Part shown: piece by piece, positions 33,401-45,410 of the stretch
Layout of the letters: each line of letters opens with the position of its first letter
How positions within the stretch are numbered: the stretch's first letter is position 1
DNA from: Embiotoca jacksoni
Taxonomy: Eukaryota; Chordata; Actinopteri; Embiotocidae
DNA: 64,000 bases
Assembly (NCBI GenBank): GCA_022577435.1
Contig: JAKOON010000006.1
Location: forward strand, 8,692,001-8,756,000
Direction of reading: 5' to 3'
Notes under the pieces: generated by a model
The model's database searches: none
Told to the model about the DNA's origin: nothing
Seen by the model: the letters and a program-made list of their open reading frames with translations, nothing else
Program-made: the position numbers and the translations under genes

Positions 33401-36400
33401 CCATATTTGACTGTGACTGTTTGGATCAACTATGAACCCATTTGATTTCTGACGTTGTCGGACGACAACATGTTTTAAGACCCAGCTCTGAGTGACCTTA
33501 AAGGAACAGTGCATAAGATTTAGACGTATTTGAACATGGTAGCCCATTCTGCCTCTTAATGGTCAATAAAGTTGATCTCACACAGTTAACCTGTGTTTTT
33601 GTTTATTTTGTCTAACGATAAAGTGATAATAAAATACATCATCTTGATAATAACTGCTGGTTAAAACAGTAGTGTATTTAAAACAGAAAAAATATGTAAA
33701 TGAGAAACTGTGTAACTGTGTAACTGTGTAAGACAATTCACTGTGAACAGTGTGGGTAAATGAAGGGTTGGCAACATGCTCTGACCTGACAGGAGAATCT
33801 CTTGTGATGGTGCCATAATTGAGGCTGATGATCTGAACCTTGTTGATGATCTCCACCATATAGACGACAGTCTTCCCCACCACCTGTTAGGACAGAAGTG
33901 GACATGCAATTTTGTTTGTAAACTGTAATAAATACAAAAAATGTGGTGGTTGCCGGGATTATTTTCAGATAAATAACCAATCCCATGAAAAAGATATTTA
34001 AAAGTGTTACTGAACTAAATAAACTACAGCAGTCATGTCTATCTTACTGAAGGAAGATGTTAACCAGTACAACAGTGTGGCTCATTGATGTCTTCTCGAT
34101 ACTGAATCAACTTGTATGTGATCATTTTTTTTCTGGAAATTAGGTTTGAGAAATTGAAGGTACACTTGACAACAAAGCAAATATATGTTTACAACATCAT
34201 ATTTTTGGAGGGGGATCAATGTCTGAAGTTTTACACAATACTCCATTTAATGTTTCCCAAATTTGAGTGAAAAGGCTTCAGTGATAAAGACTCTTGTCCT
34301 TGGATTACAGGATGAGTGTCAAAGTGTTTCCCATTCTAAAAAAAAGTCTCTCAAAATAGACGTTGGAAAAAGCGAGTTGTCTGATCATCATGGTTGTCTT
34401 ATATTTGGTCCAATATGTAGTTTTGGAGTAACAATGGACCTCTATGGTACATCATAGAAATGAGCTATCAGACTCTTGCCACACAGGAAATACTTGCAAG
34501 ATCAGTTCATTGTTTACTTGGGTCTTTTCATGAGATTTATTACTAAGAAAAACATCAAATATCACCAGAGATGTTCTTTAAAATCAACAATGTGTTAACT
34601 GGATCAAACAGTCCAAAGAGTCCAAACACGCAATTCTTACCAATTCTTTTACATAATGTTTTCTTACCACTCTGCGCGTGCCGCAGCTGTCCATCGGGAT
34701 CTTGAACAAGGCGTAGTCAGAAGTGACTCTCTGAGGTTTGCAGGTGGAGTTACTGGCAGCGACAAGCAGGGCAGGGTAAAGAGGGGGGTCCGTGAGGGAG
34801 GCGGGTACCGAGAAGACAAAGTGGCGGTCAATAGTGCACTCTGGAGGGGGACACAAACACACACAGATACACAGGCACAGTTATGTAAAGGTCAGATGAA
34901 CAAAAGGTCAGAAATCTCAGGAGGCAATTGATAAATGAGACCCAAGGTATCTTATACCCTTTTCACATTCTGTGTCACTGCCAACTTGAATCACGCTGTG
35001 CAGGCCGTGAATGTGCCTCTTTACACATCCAGCAGCTGCAGCGCTTACATTTGCGTACTCTAAACAGCTAAACTGTACTCAGCTAAGTGGCGTGAAAATG
35101 CCAGTGGGGAAACAGACTGCAGCTCACCATCCATGGGGTAGTAGCAGGCAGGGGGGTGCTTGTTGAAGCAGCAGCCCATGGAGAGGCACTGTGGCTGAGA
35201 TACAGAGCCGGATCTGCAGGGGAGACGCTGTTCGTTGGGAAGGTTGCACTCTGAGGGACAGCACGACAAATGTCAGCCGCACAGTTAAAATAACTCTGAA
35301 TGGCCTGAAGAAAACGCCCTTTGGCAAATTGAACAGCCTTTCAGAGGAGTAAACATAAAATCTCTCCACCTTGTCCCGACCCTGGGATGACAACTGGACA
35401 GGAAAACTGAGCTTCCTTCCTCTCATTTACCGTCACGTAGCTGACAGTGATGATGTACATTTTACCCTTTAAAGAGAAAAATGTTTATACAAGAGTTAAT
35501 AGGTACATAAAACGGTCCATTATACAAAAAGGTCATGTGCTCAGTGTGAAATCCGAGTCAATACTTGCCAGCACACTCGTATAACAGCGCGAGTGGAGTC
35601 GCAGAGTCAAATGGATTTTGCCATCTTTGCCTTTGCTTGCAGAATACCCACAGTGCTTTGGGGCTTCCTGGAGGTTCATTTGGTTTCCCTTGATGTCTGA
35701 AAAAAAAACAAAAACACATGGTAACATACAGTAAGTAATTTTTGTGTAGACTTTAAATGGCACAATTATAGCTCTCAGCATGGCGAGGCACAGAGTTTAA
35801 GTGTTCCCCAGTCAAAAGAAAAACAAAGCCTGCCCTGACCCCCACCCTCCGTTCACTGTACAGGAGAGGCCCTGAACCATTCTAACAGTCAACTCATGCA
35901 GAGCTGATGGCTACCATATGCACCTGGAACATATACACAACTGTACACAAGCCTGCACATACCTTTAACAACTATTTCTGAGATGGGACCAGGGGGGAGC
36001 TCCACAGTCATCTGATGGGGGGTGCAGAAGACTTTAGTCTGCAGGACCACAGTCGGGCTGATTTTGGTGGGGCTTGCTGCAGTTGGGAGTGGGGTAACTG
36101 GTGTGGGAGTTTCAGGGGTACTTTGATACGGGCACTGCAGGTCCACAGTCCTATACTGCGCCGTGGATAGGTCCCAAAACCTTAGAGGCAAGGAGATGGT
36201 CGTGGGAGTCTGAAGCGAGAGAGAAATCAATAGAATCAGTATGAGCAACCACGCACCGTTTCCAGTTAAAAATAAAGTCTTCGAACTGAGCTCAACTCAC
36301 AAAAACCTGAAGTGCTCCTCAGAAGGATTGCACACAACATAAAAAAAAAAAACTCCACCCAGTTCAGATGTGTGCAGAGCAAATGCTGCATATAGTCCAT

Positions 36401-39400
36401 AAGGGATTAATCATAAATATGAGCTGCTGAAAGAACTGCTGGTCTGTGTTCGACATATAAATGGGACTGCTGTCGTGAATTACAGCTGTGACAACCCAAG
36501 TGGTACAAACTGCCAGCATCAGCAATACGAAACAAAGTTGTATTTGGTGGTGTCGCTGTATTGCTCTGCATTGCTCTGCATTATATGTAAAGACATTTTA
36601 AACATTTTATCCTCCCACTTATTTACACGGAGGAGAAAAAAATGTAAAAGACACTAAAAGAAGCACAACACTGGTCCTTACATCACTGCAGCAGCTGTCT
36701 GTGTGTCAAAGAATAGATTTTTAAATCTTTTTAAACGTCTATGAAGCACAAAATGGTCTCGGGGCCTAAATACATCTCTCATTTACATTTATGTTATGGA
36801 GTTTCCAGACCCCTCAGGTCATCTGTTTACAAGTTTACTCAGTGTTCCCAAAATCAAAACTGAGCAAGGTGAAGCTGCTTTTAGCTTCTCTGCTGCACAC
36901 CTGAGGAACAAACTTCCTGAATACCCGAGGTCTGCTAAAACTGTCAGCTCATGTAAATCAGGGTTTGAGCTTTATTGTTTGCTAAGGCTTGAAACTAAAC
37001 TGCAATTCAAATGTCTTTTACATCTGTGCCTCCATATAGCAAGGCTGTACAGCCTTGTCTTTATTGTCCTTTAAATGTAACTTTAATTTCTCTGTGTATT
37101 TGTATGCCTCTATAAAGCACTTAAATGGAGTCTTAATGGTGCTTTAAATAAATAAACTCGCCTTGAAAAAAAATCTAATAAAACAGCCACAAACTCCAAA
37201 CTCAGCTCAACTAACACTGAAAATGAAAACATTTTTGTCTTTTACTCTGTCAAGTCATTACAATTAGTATTGATTGCCATGGTGCTATAGGATTTCCTCT
37301 GAGCTCGACTGTCTTCATGCATCTGATGTGAATGTTATATTGCAAATATATTAAAATTTTATGTCATTCAAATTTAATGTCAATGAGGGCACAGTTGTTG
37401 TATTACATATTGTAGTCTGTAATTAATGTCAAAATGCTTATTTTTTTTTTTGGACCAAAGTTTCTGATCCTGCACACATAACACTAAGAGCCTGATTTAT
37501 TTAAATCTCAAATAAAGGGTACTAAATTGTGTGTTAATTCCAAAAATGTGCACATTTATTTTGCACCAGTTTTGCAGGCAATTTACTAAGAGTAATTGTG
37601 TCATTGATATCAGCTGCAAATCGCTGTAATGAGGGGTTTGAAATGCTTCTAACAAACACTGAGCAGCAAGTTCAGCACTGTCTGTGATGAGCAGGTGACT
37701 TCATTCAGTGGAAACCTTATGAAGCTACCTGTGAATTCTGTGGGACACAGCATTCAGGACCTGGAACAGCAGGACACCTGAAAAATGGGATTGTTATATC
37801 CCGGCAGTGATGCCTACAGAAGTTTTTTTTCTTTTTGTTCTAATTACTAGTATTATGTGGCTCCTCCTTGTTGTTGGCTGTAAATCATCATTCAGCTCAT
37901 TCAATAACTCAAAAAATTTAAATCGCTGGACAGACAAAATGTCTGAATAATTTTTGACATCTCAGAAATGTGTGTTAAATTGCACATTTGAAACATGCAC
38001 TCCTCACTGCACATCATTAATAGATAAACTTGGAAAACATTTTGCAGATGGTGTGAAGTTTGCACTTGATTTTACACATGCAAGCCTTTAGTAAATCAGA
38101 CCCCAAGACTTTATGGTGTCCAAGAACTTTTTGGAAACTGAGCATCTCAAACGTCAACATTTATGATCCTATACACACACAGAGAGGTGTTTAAAGTAGA
38201 GCAGTTACATAAAGATTACATATGTGCAGGTAGTGACAAATCATTAAGCAGGGTCTCACCCATAATTGGCTGTGACATGCAGGCAGAGGAGTGCGGAGGA
38301 TTACCCCAGAGCCCTCAGCCATCTGCAGCATGTACCCACAAAGTGGAGACACACTGGAGAGGAACAGCCATGCCTTTATTTGGTCTGATGAGGAAACAAT
38401 GGTTGTTAGATCTTTTGATATATTGCAAAATTTTACAGTAAAATGTATTCATTTTCATTTGAGAAGTAAATGCCGATTCAGAAATACGCCTGGAGCGTCT
38501 CTAAGCAAACTGTCACATAGCTGATAACAAGATAGGTGTTCATGGGACCAGCAACAGTATATTCTTCTGAGATAAAGGCACTTTATCTATTGACTTGTGT
38601 TTAAGAATTAAGAAAAAGAGATTACTAATAATAGAGAAATTAGCTAGTGTTTTAATAAACAATTAATTGTCATTTTTCCAAGGAAAAGCGTTGAATGTTC
38701 TCTGGTTCTAGTTTCTCAAATGACTTGTCATTACTAAATAAAATATATTTAGGTTTTGAGTAGATTGTCACACATGTTATGTGTATGGATGCTGCATTTA
38801 CTCCTATGATTCTTCCTGTGCAGCACCTAGAGCTTTTTTTTATAGGATGCTGAAAAATAAAAATGATTCACATGTGGCCTTGAAGAGATTGTTCAAGACG
38901 AACAGTGGTCCAAAAAAAAGATTCTGTTTTCTTTTTGACATGAAAAGCCAAACTTACCACAAACACAACAAGCACTTGCACCAACACTGACCTTTGACCT
39001 GGATGGAGTTTGGGCGAGCAGAAGGCAGGAAGACGACCATCCTCTGTGGAAGACATTGAAGACGGGGAGTCTGAGGACTGGGCAAGGGCGGGGCGGAGGG
39101 AGTCGTGGTGGGGGCTGGAGGCATTTTTGAGGTGACTGGTGGTGGAATCCCTGGATACTGAGGCACAGGGGCGTAGGGTGGATGGTAGTGTGGCGGGTAC
39201 ACAGTACGGTAATAAGGATTGGGGTAAGAGTAATGGCTACAGACGGTGTAAGGCAGGCAGGTGTCGTGTGGAGCCACTTGTTTCTGAGGGTCCTCGTAGG
39301 CAGGTGGTAGCGGTGTGGGGATGTGGAAGTAAACGGGTCTTTGGAAGTAAATCTCGCGGGAGGGATAACTGGGACTGTCAGTGGTGGTGGTTGTAGGGCT

Positions 39401-42400
39401 CGGTGGTGGGGCGGCTGTAGGATGTGAAGGGTAGGAAACTGTCCAATGGGGATAGTGAGAGCTGTAGGGAACGGGTGGATACAATGGACTGACTCGATAG
39501 TGTGGCCGTACAGGTTGTTTTGGTGGAGAGGGAGGAAGAAGAGGAGACTGCGGGCTTGGAGGGAAAGGAGGAGGTGCTTGGGTCACTGGTGCTGCAGTGG
39601 GTACAGGATAGAACGGTATCTGATGGTAGTACGGAGAATAATAAGGCCTTGCTGGAGGTTTGGGTGGAGGAGCAGTAGTCGTAGTTGCAGTTGGAGAAGC
39701 AGGGTTTGGAGCTGGTGTGACTGCAGGGTAATATAATGGCCCATAGGGGTAGTGCAGGCCAGATGGGTAGTGATAAGGCCCAATAAACTTGCCAGGCCCT
39801 GTAGGGTAGAGGAGCTGCTGCTGCCGTTGAGGTCCACAAGGACGGCCTGTGGTGGGCTTAAGTCGATGGGGGGGTTGCGAGCCAGGTGGGTAGACCTTGG
39901 GCAGCTGGGGGAAGTGGAGACCAGGGTAAGGGTGGTGGGGATGGACTGGAAGTTGTACAATCTGCTTCTGGGTTGGAGGTTGAGGAGGTGGAGGAGGAGG
40001 AGGAGGAGGGGCCGTGGGTGCAGGGTTAGCAGGATCTGGGATGTCAGGAAACTGTTGAGGAGACCAGGGTGGAGAGGGGACGTAGGGGAACTGAGGACTG
40101 ATTGGGCAGGAGAGAATGTACTCCTGAACATCTAACATAAGCTGGAGGTGCAGACCATCCTGTAAACAAGTGGCACAAAAAAAAATGTATTGTTAGAAAC
40201 CAGCAGCCTGCCCCTATAATCCATTTAATTCAGACAACTTACTCCACGTTTGATACAAGGAGCACTGAAGGGGATGAAGAAGGTGGGCTTCTGAGACTGG
40301 GAGTTGACACGGTACGCACACTGTTCAGATACAAACGGACCCCAAGCTCCCTTCACTGTAAAACAAATTACACACATTTTTATACTAGTTTTCACTCAAT
40401 AAAAGATCAACTTCAGGGATTTAGTTACCAGGGAATTTGGGAATATTGATAGCTCTATAAAAGTTTACATTCCATAGTTCAAAACATAAATTTTTAGGCT
40501 GTTTACACCATTTTTAGGGACAGTATATTTCCTGGAAATAACTGTGTAATCATGCCAATTACAGGGAGAGTTTGGAGCTCAGTTATAAAATATGTTTGTT
40601 CACAATCTCTGAATGAACTGCTGAAATTTGGAATATAATTCAGATAAACATGGATTTTAAATATAAAATCCCTCATTTACAAACGAATTATTATATTCAC
40701 AGTATAATTCATGTGGATAGTGTGATACTACAATGTTAAACACAACGCTTAAAGTCAAAAGCACTACCTTTAAAGTGTGTATATTCAAAAACAATCATTG
40801 ATCTGCCAGTAAAGCCATGGTACCTGTGACTCCCAGCACGGTTACATCCTGCTCCTTCCCACATATCGGCACTGCCATGCCGAACGGCGAGCAGAAGACG
40901 GAAGGGGCCGGGAGGACAGCAGTGGACGTCTGCATCGGGCAGGAGAGCTTCAGCGGGCTGCCAAACCACAACATGGGCAGAACGTAACTTCCATTCTGAC
41001 AGGAAGAAACACAAATAAATGAGGGAGTGACAAACACAGGAGCGAAGACTGGTGGGAATATGATGCGGGATCTGCTGTTACCGCCTGGGTGATATAACAT
41101 GCATCATATGGCACCATCATCTCAAGGTCACTCCATGACGTCCTCACAGAGTAACCACAGTATGGAGGCAGCTGGAGGACAGAGATGGGAGACGCTTCGT
41201 CTGTAGAGACAACATGTTGGTTTCAGCTTTTAAAAAAAAGGTGAAGATTTGTTAATTTTCTTTAAGATCAGCAATTTTTTTAATGTCTTGGATTTTCCGC
41301 AGGCAATCGGCAGACATCATCTTCAACTCTGTAAAATTGGGATGATCTCATGTCAATTACTCTCCTCATGCAGGATGCTATACCATTTGTGTATATTAGT
41401 CAAGTTTAAGTAATGCTATGTACAGACCCATTGTATATATTCCTTAATATCTGTTTGTTGGACTAAAATTATGGTTGACATAAGTGTCTGGCCACCTTGA
41501 CTATGTGCTGCACTGTTATTTTGAAGTGGTTTTCTTTTATGTGTATGGTTTATTGTTGTATGGGTTTTTTTCTTAAAAAAAAACTGAGAATAAAAACATG
41601 GAAAAATAAATTGAGATTAACCATTATCTCCTTTATCTGACATTTACAGCACAAATGACAAGTTCGTTTATATAAAAAATAAAAAAAGGAGGCAGGCTAA
41701 TCAATAATTAAAATAATAGTTAGCTGCAGCCAAAGCTGATTTAAAGAAAGATCAATAGTGCAGAGATGTGAAACCAAAGACTTGTTGCATCATTATCACA
41801 TCATTTTTCCAGTTTATACCAGCAGGCAGAACAAAACCTTGAAAAACATGCATCTGAAATGAGGGCCCAGCTTTTGCACGTAAACCATGACCTCGGCACA
41901 TTTTCTACATAGTTCATCTCACCTCTGTCCACCAGCAAGTGTGTGAGTCCTTGACCTGAGGCAGTGAAGGTCATGACATTATCATCACACTCTACCAAAG
42001 GCCTCATGGCCTGCCACTCAGAGAAATGTGGACTAGAGTCAGAGGACAGGCCCAAAACCTTCCCCTGGACTCCAGGAAAACCTGGAGGAGGGAAAAAAAA
42101 AAACAAACATGTAAAGAAAGAAAAGGGTTTGTTCTACACCCCTCGTCTTATATTTCACTTCTTTTTTTTTCAGTTCTCTTGAGTGTCCCAAGGCCCAACG
42201 CAACTTTTTCACCCTATATGCAGTATCCAGCTACTTAACACCTGTGAACTGATTAAAATAAAATAAGAGTTGCATTTACCAGTAAAATCTGCTTGATATC
42301 CATCTTCAGAGTCTGGAGCTAAGGACTTTGATTTCGAGCTGACAGAACCATAAGTCCAAAACCAGCTGCGGGGCGCAAACGCTGTGCCAGTTGCAAGTTT

Positions 42401-42718
42401 TGTTCCACTGGAATATGGGAGCTGTTTCCCGGGAGAGGCAGTAGATTTAGTCCGATGGTCGTAGTGACCAGGCAGGTTGGATTTGCGCATATTAAGGCCC
42501 CAGTTAACCTGTTCAGAAGAGAGTCGATGCTCCTGCTTTACGTCCTTGTCTCGTCCAGTCCCCTTCCACCTGGTGGGGCCTGAGTCTAGAACTCGGTGGG
42601 TCGTGAAATAATCCCGCCACTGTCCCACAGTTACCGGAGAACAAAGCGGAAATCTGTTCAAATAAACCGCCGCCACAAATAAAAATAAAGTTATTCCTCT
42701 TTTCTGTTCGCAAGACAT
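30421..42718 (-). CDS. zona pellucida glycoprotein, ZP1/ZP4 (ZPB)-like, with trefoil domain
   Basis: Secreted structural glycoprotein of the egg envelope. Exons in order: 42718-42280, 42081-41923, 41200-41082, 40995-40824, 40355-40243, 40159-38999, 36209-35963, 35696-35569, 35466-35370, 35250-35128, 34840-34668, 33883-33786, 33265-33138, 32859-32679, 32463-32325, 30495-30421; 3552 nt, 1183 aa. Residues 1-27 are a signal peptide (ITLFLFVAAVYL core). A first Cys-bearing ZP-N-like region spans about 175-350. Residues about 355-700 are Pro/Tyr-rich and sit in one 1161-nt exon. A second ZP-N-like region spans 722-878. The trefoil domain (CLSMGCCF core) is 879-919. The ZP domain is 920-1183, including DSCGTRR and LLVECRFVPG. 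It ends at CSTEICSPRDGPCVEGCFGQ and a stop, with no furin site or membrane anchor. Intron 8 uses a GC donor. Which teleost ZP1/ZP4 paralogue this is cannot be decided here. Confidence 0.88.
31077..31205 (+). repeat. dispersed teleost repeat, family C
   Basis: 'ttggggaaatac', 'cactttcttgcc', 'agttagatgagaa' and 'gcagctcatcagcttcggc' follow an order I recall from a common fish repeat that normally continues into 'agcttagcataaagactgg'. Located in the last intron of the ZP gene. Confidence 0.5.
31206..31480 (+). repeat. probable dispersed repeat next to family C
   Basis: Contains 'ggcgtccacgct' and 'ggagacttttgaaaacactgctgg', resembling a teleost repeat with 'gaaaacgctg' motifs. Recognition is from memory and weak. 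Confidence 0.3.
36790..37175 (+). mobile_element. 3' end of a non-LTR retrotransposon (L2/CR1-like)
   Basis: Frame 36796-37074 reads LLSVPKIKTEQGEAAFSFSA, then LRNKLPEYPRSAKTVSSCKS. This resembles the C-terminal tail of LINE reverse transcriptases (VPK..T..GE.AF..AP.LWN.LP..R....S..FKS). It is followed by 'tataaagcac', 'ggtgctttaaataaataaac' and 'tcgccttg', a typical L2-type 3' end. It is 5'-truncated and has no intact coding capacity. Confidence 0.65.
37488..38103. mobile_element. non-autonomous DNA transposon (Harbinger-like MITE)
   Basis: 616 bp bounded by imperfect inverted ends: GAGCCTGATTTATTTAAA at the left, and the right end reads GGGTCTGATTTACTAAAGG when reverse-complemented. It is flanked by TAA (left) and CAA (right), fitting a decayed 3-bp TAA target duplication as in PIF/Harbinger elements. 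A second, partial copy ends at 60318 followed by a perfect TAA. Confidence 0.65.
38999..40159 (-). CDS. giant proline-rich exon of the ZP gene
   Basis: 387 codons in one exon. It starts with LMLDVQEYILSCPISPQFPY, then runs of Pro, Tyr, His, Thr and Gln with short repeats such as YP, PPP, TAAPP and TTTTA, then returns to ZP-like sequence (RMVVFLPSARPNSIQ). I placed the donor at CAG|GTCAAA because it keeps phase with the next exon (TPTTISLPLRFW). The better-looking CAAAG|GTCAGT would shift the frame. Confidence 0.8.
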
Positions 42719-42808
42719 CGCTGGATTGTTGGCGCGTTTTGCTTACGTGCACACAGAGGCGTCCCCTCGACACAGGCGATCAATTAAGAGTCATCGGGCA
42801 CGAGCCAA

Positions 42809-42825
42809 TTATAAAGCCACAAGTG
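42809..42825 (-). promoter_or_regulatory. TATA-like box and E-box upstream of the ZP gene
   Basis: Reading the minus strand, CACTTG (42825-42820) is followed four bases later by TTTATAA (TATA-like, 42815-42809), about 90 nt upstream of the ATG. ZP gene promoters in vertebrates typically pair a TATA box with a CANNTG E-box bound by FIGLA. The spacing here is unusually tight. Confidence 0.4.
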
Positions 42826-43269
42826 CAAGGATGACAAAAGCTTCATGGGAAATGTGATGAAATGAATTCAAAAACAGCTGGTCAATCTTTCAGCCAGGCG
42901 TCTAAATATCACTGTACATTAATTTTCTGAGTAAATATATCAGTTTGGTCAGTAATTTGCAGTTTATTCACACAGGTATGATTTGTGAGGTCATATTGGG
43001 GATCCATTAAAGGATTCTTCCAGTTTATAATGAGTAATTAGGCTCTGAAGTCTGACGTCGTTTAACCTCAGAAAATTGGACTTGGGATTCATCAGAATGC
43101 TTTTGAAGCTCAGTAGCTTGTATTTGTCAACCCAGTGGCTATAGCCTGTAATGATATGCAGATGAAAAACATGTTCAGCTTTTAAAATTTTAATGAGTCA
43201 TTTTGATCATGAAGCTTTTATGCTGTCGCTAATTTGAAATTTATATGAAGTTGGAGGCTTGTGTTAATC

Positions 43270-43480
43270 TGCAACTAACAATTATTTTCAATATCAATGA
43301 ACCTTTCACTTATTGAATATCCTCTATAAAGATTTAAGAAAATCAGGAAAAGTTCAAAGTGACATCTTCAAATGTCGAACAACGTATTCAGTTTACTGTC
43401 ATATAAAACAGAGAAAAGAAATCCCCATTTTAGAGGCTGAGAACAGCATTTTGAAATTGTTGCTTAAAAAGTGACCTAAG
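43270..43480 (+). repeat. dispersed repeat, family A (copy 4)
   Basis: 'gcaactaacaattattttca', 'cttcaaatgtcg', 'attcagtttactgtcatata' and 'aaattgttgcttaaaaa' give the clearest match to the family pattern in the window. Confidence 0.65.
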
Positions 43481-43829
43481 TGGCTAGCTTTTTATGTAAA
43501 TGATGCTCTAAATGGTTGCTAAGGACAGTTAAATTCCATCACTACTGTTGGACCTGGACCTCTTGCTTTTTCGAGCTGGTATTGGATACCATACATGTCA
43601 TTCTGTGGTGTATTGCTCCTGGTCGATTAAACATAAACATTAAACAATTCTAAAAAAAAAACAGCAGACAATTTTGAATCTGTCCTCTTTCTTTTTTTTT
43701 ATTTTTTCTTATAGAATTTTGCAGTTGATGAAGAGGAGAGGAAAGATTTTTGATCTTCGACATTTTGTTTGGTGAATAGTTTTAAGCGATGAAGATGTGG
43801 CTGCATTGGGAGAAAATGTAACCCTAGAT

Positions 43830-44027
43830 CACTGGCTCCCAACTGTTTTTTCTTGCGATGACCCCTCACGTCTCCTCGTCACCACTTGCAGATGTTTAGT
43901 TGTAACTTTTGATCATTTAAACCAAAAATTGATCTTAGCTCATTTTTCAGCTTTCTTCTCCTGTTAAGTGTCCCTGATTTCTTACAAGCACGTGTAGGGG
44001 TCCCCAGCCTGAGGTTGGGAACCACTG
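43830..44027. mobile_element. hAT-like MITE
   Basis: 198 bp with inverted ends CACTGGCTCCCAACTG (left) and CAGTGGTTCCCAACCTC (right end reverse-complemented), a typical hAT-type terminus. Flanks CCCTAGAT (43822-43829) and GCCTAAAT (44028-44035) match at 6 of 8 positions, fitting a diverged 8-bp target-site duplication. Confidence 0.7.
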
Positions 44028-45204
44028 GCCTAAATTATAGTTTGTATGAAGAAGCAATTGGTGAAAATAGAAATTAAAGACCAATATTTGTTTGAGGTGA
44101 GGCACTCAAAGGTGAAAGGACAGCCTTACAGGTATGAGTCATGAAGTGTTAGAGCATCTGGAGGAGAGTCGGGCGAGTGTGACCGCAGTGGAGTTTCTTG
44201 GTTATTGTGTCGCTGGTTAAGAATGGACCTGCTCTAAGCCTGGGTGTCCAGAGGCAACGAGAGCCGCTGGAATTAATCTGAAAAGCTCAGACGTCTGGAG
44301 CTGAAATCCTGCAGTGACGGCTGCGGTAATAGATTGGATGTTGTGGGAATGTGCAGTGACAGTTCAAAAGAAAATCGGACAGAATTGGGAGCTGGGGACT
44401 GTGCTCGATGAAGGGCAAAGGGATTTATTGTGGGAAGATGTGTGCTGCAATTATTTCATCACATCTTTGCTGCATGGCTTCGGCTGCTTTGGTCTGGGGG
44501 ATTTGATTTGGGAAAATGTGACAGGCATACTCACACTTTTCATCCATTTTTAAGACCAAATGATTAATTAATCTTTAGTTGTAGCTCAATTTGAAAAGGT
44601 TTAGGATTATAAATTTTGTACACAACGCACAAAATACACAGCAGTGAGAGTTACCAACAATATTGCTGGCAGCATTTATTCCTGAAAGATATCACGATTT
44701 AAAATTAGGTCCTTTCAGAAGCAGCTAACTCTGTATAATGTCTTTCCACTGGACACCCACTGCACAATGGATGTTAGACTGAAGGTTCTGCAGAGGCCCA
44801 CATGTTGTGACGGGAATAGAAAACTCCACTGACTCAGAACGGGGGGAACCAGCATTGCTCAGCACCCACTCACTGTTCACTGTGAGGATATGATAAACCG
44901 TCAGGGGTCAGATGAAATGGTTTTGTATCCTATTCTGACTTACTGCCAAGAGAAAATACTTCTCCACTTCATTATTCCCATTCTCTGACAATAATACAAC
45001 TCTCAAATGATTTTCATTTCAGCAGCACTAAAATAAAAACAGAGATTTATACTAATAGCTCTATTATCACCCTGTCAGCATTGCACAAAGTTATGTTACA
45101 CACACGTTTGAGAAATATGTTCTCCCTAAACGAGTTATGTGGGTTCAATGGGTCTGATTCACAGATAGACTTTAACACAGAGTTTGTGTCTCTGGTGCAT
45201 TTAT

Positions 45205-45410
45205 GGCTGCAACTAATGATGAGGCCAGTAACAATGTAAAACAGTCTTAGATGATATATTTAAATTACCTGTTTTATTTGACCGACTGTCCAAAATCTGG
45301 AGATATTCAATTTATTATCATCAATGTTGAAGGAAACCTCAAACTTTCATTTGTGAAGCTTGTGAGCAAACATTTGCTCTTTTTGCTTTAAAACCAAAAA
45401 CCAAACCAAA
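45205..45410 (+). repeat. dispersed repeat, family A (copy 5)
   Basis: 'gctgcaactaatgatgag', 'tccaaaatctggagatat' and 'tcaatttattatcatcaatg' occur in the family order. Confidence 0.55.

Larger units (their letters stand above)
36210..38998. other. ZP gene intron 6, filled by mobile-element remnants
   Basis: 2.8 kb between the proline-rich exon and the following ZP exon. It contains a LINE 3' end (36790-37175) and a Harbinger-like MITE (37488-38103). The remaining 0.9 kb next to the proline-rich exon shows nothing recognisable. Confidence 0.65.

Noticed and set aside
39139..40135. Arg/Gly/Trp-rich plus-strand ORFs and Ser/Leu-rich minus-strand ORFs in other frames
   Set aside because: Shadows of the proline-rich ZP exon.
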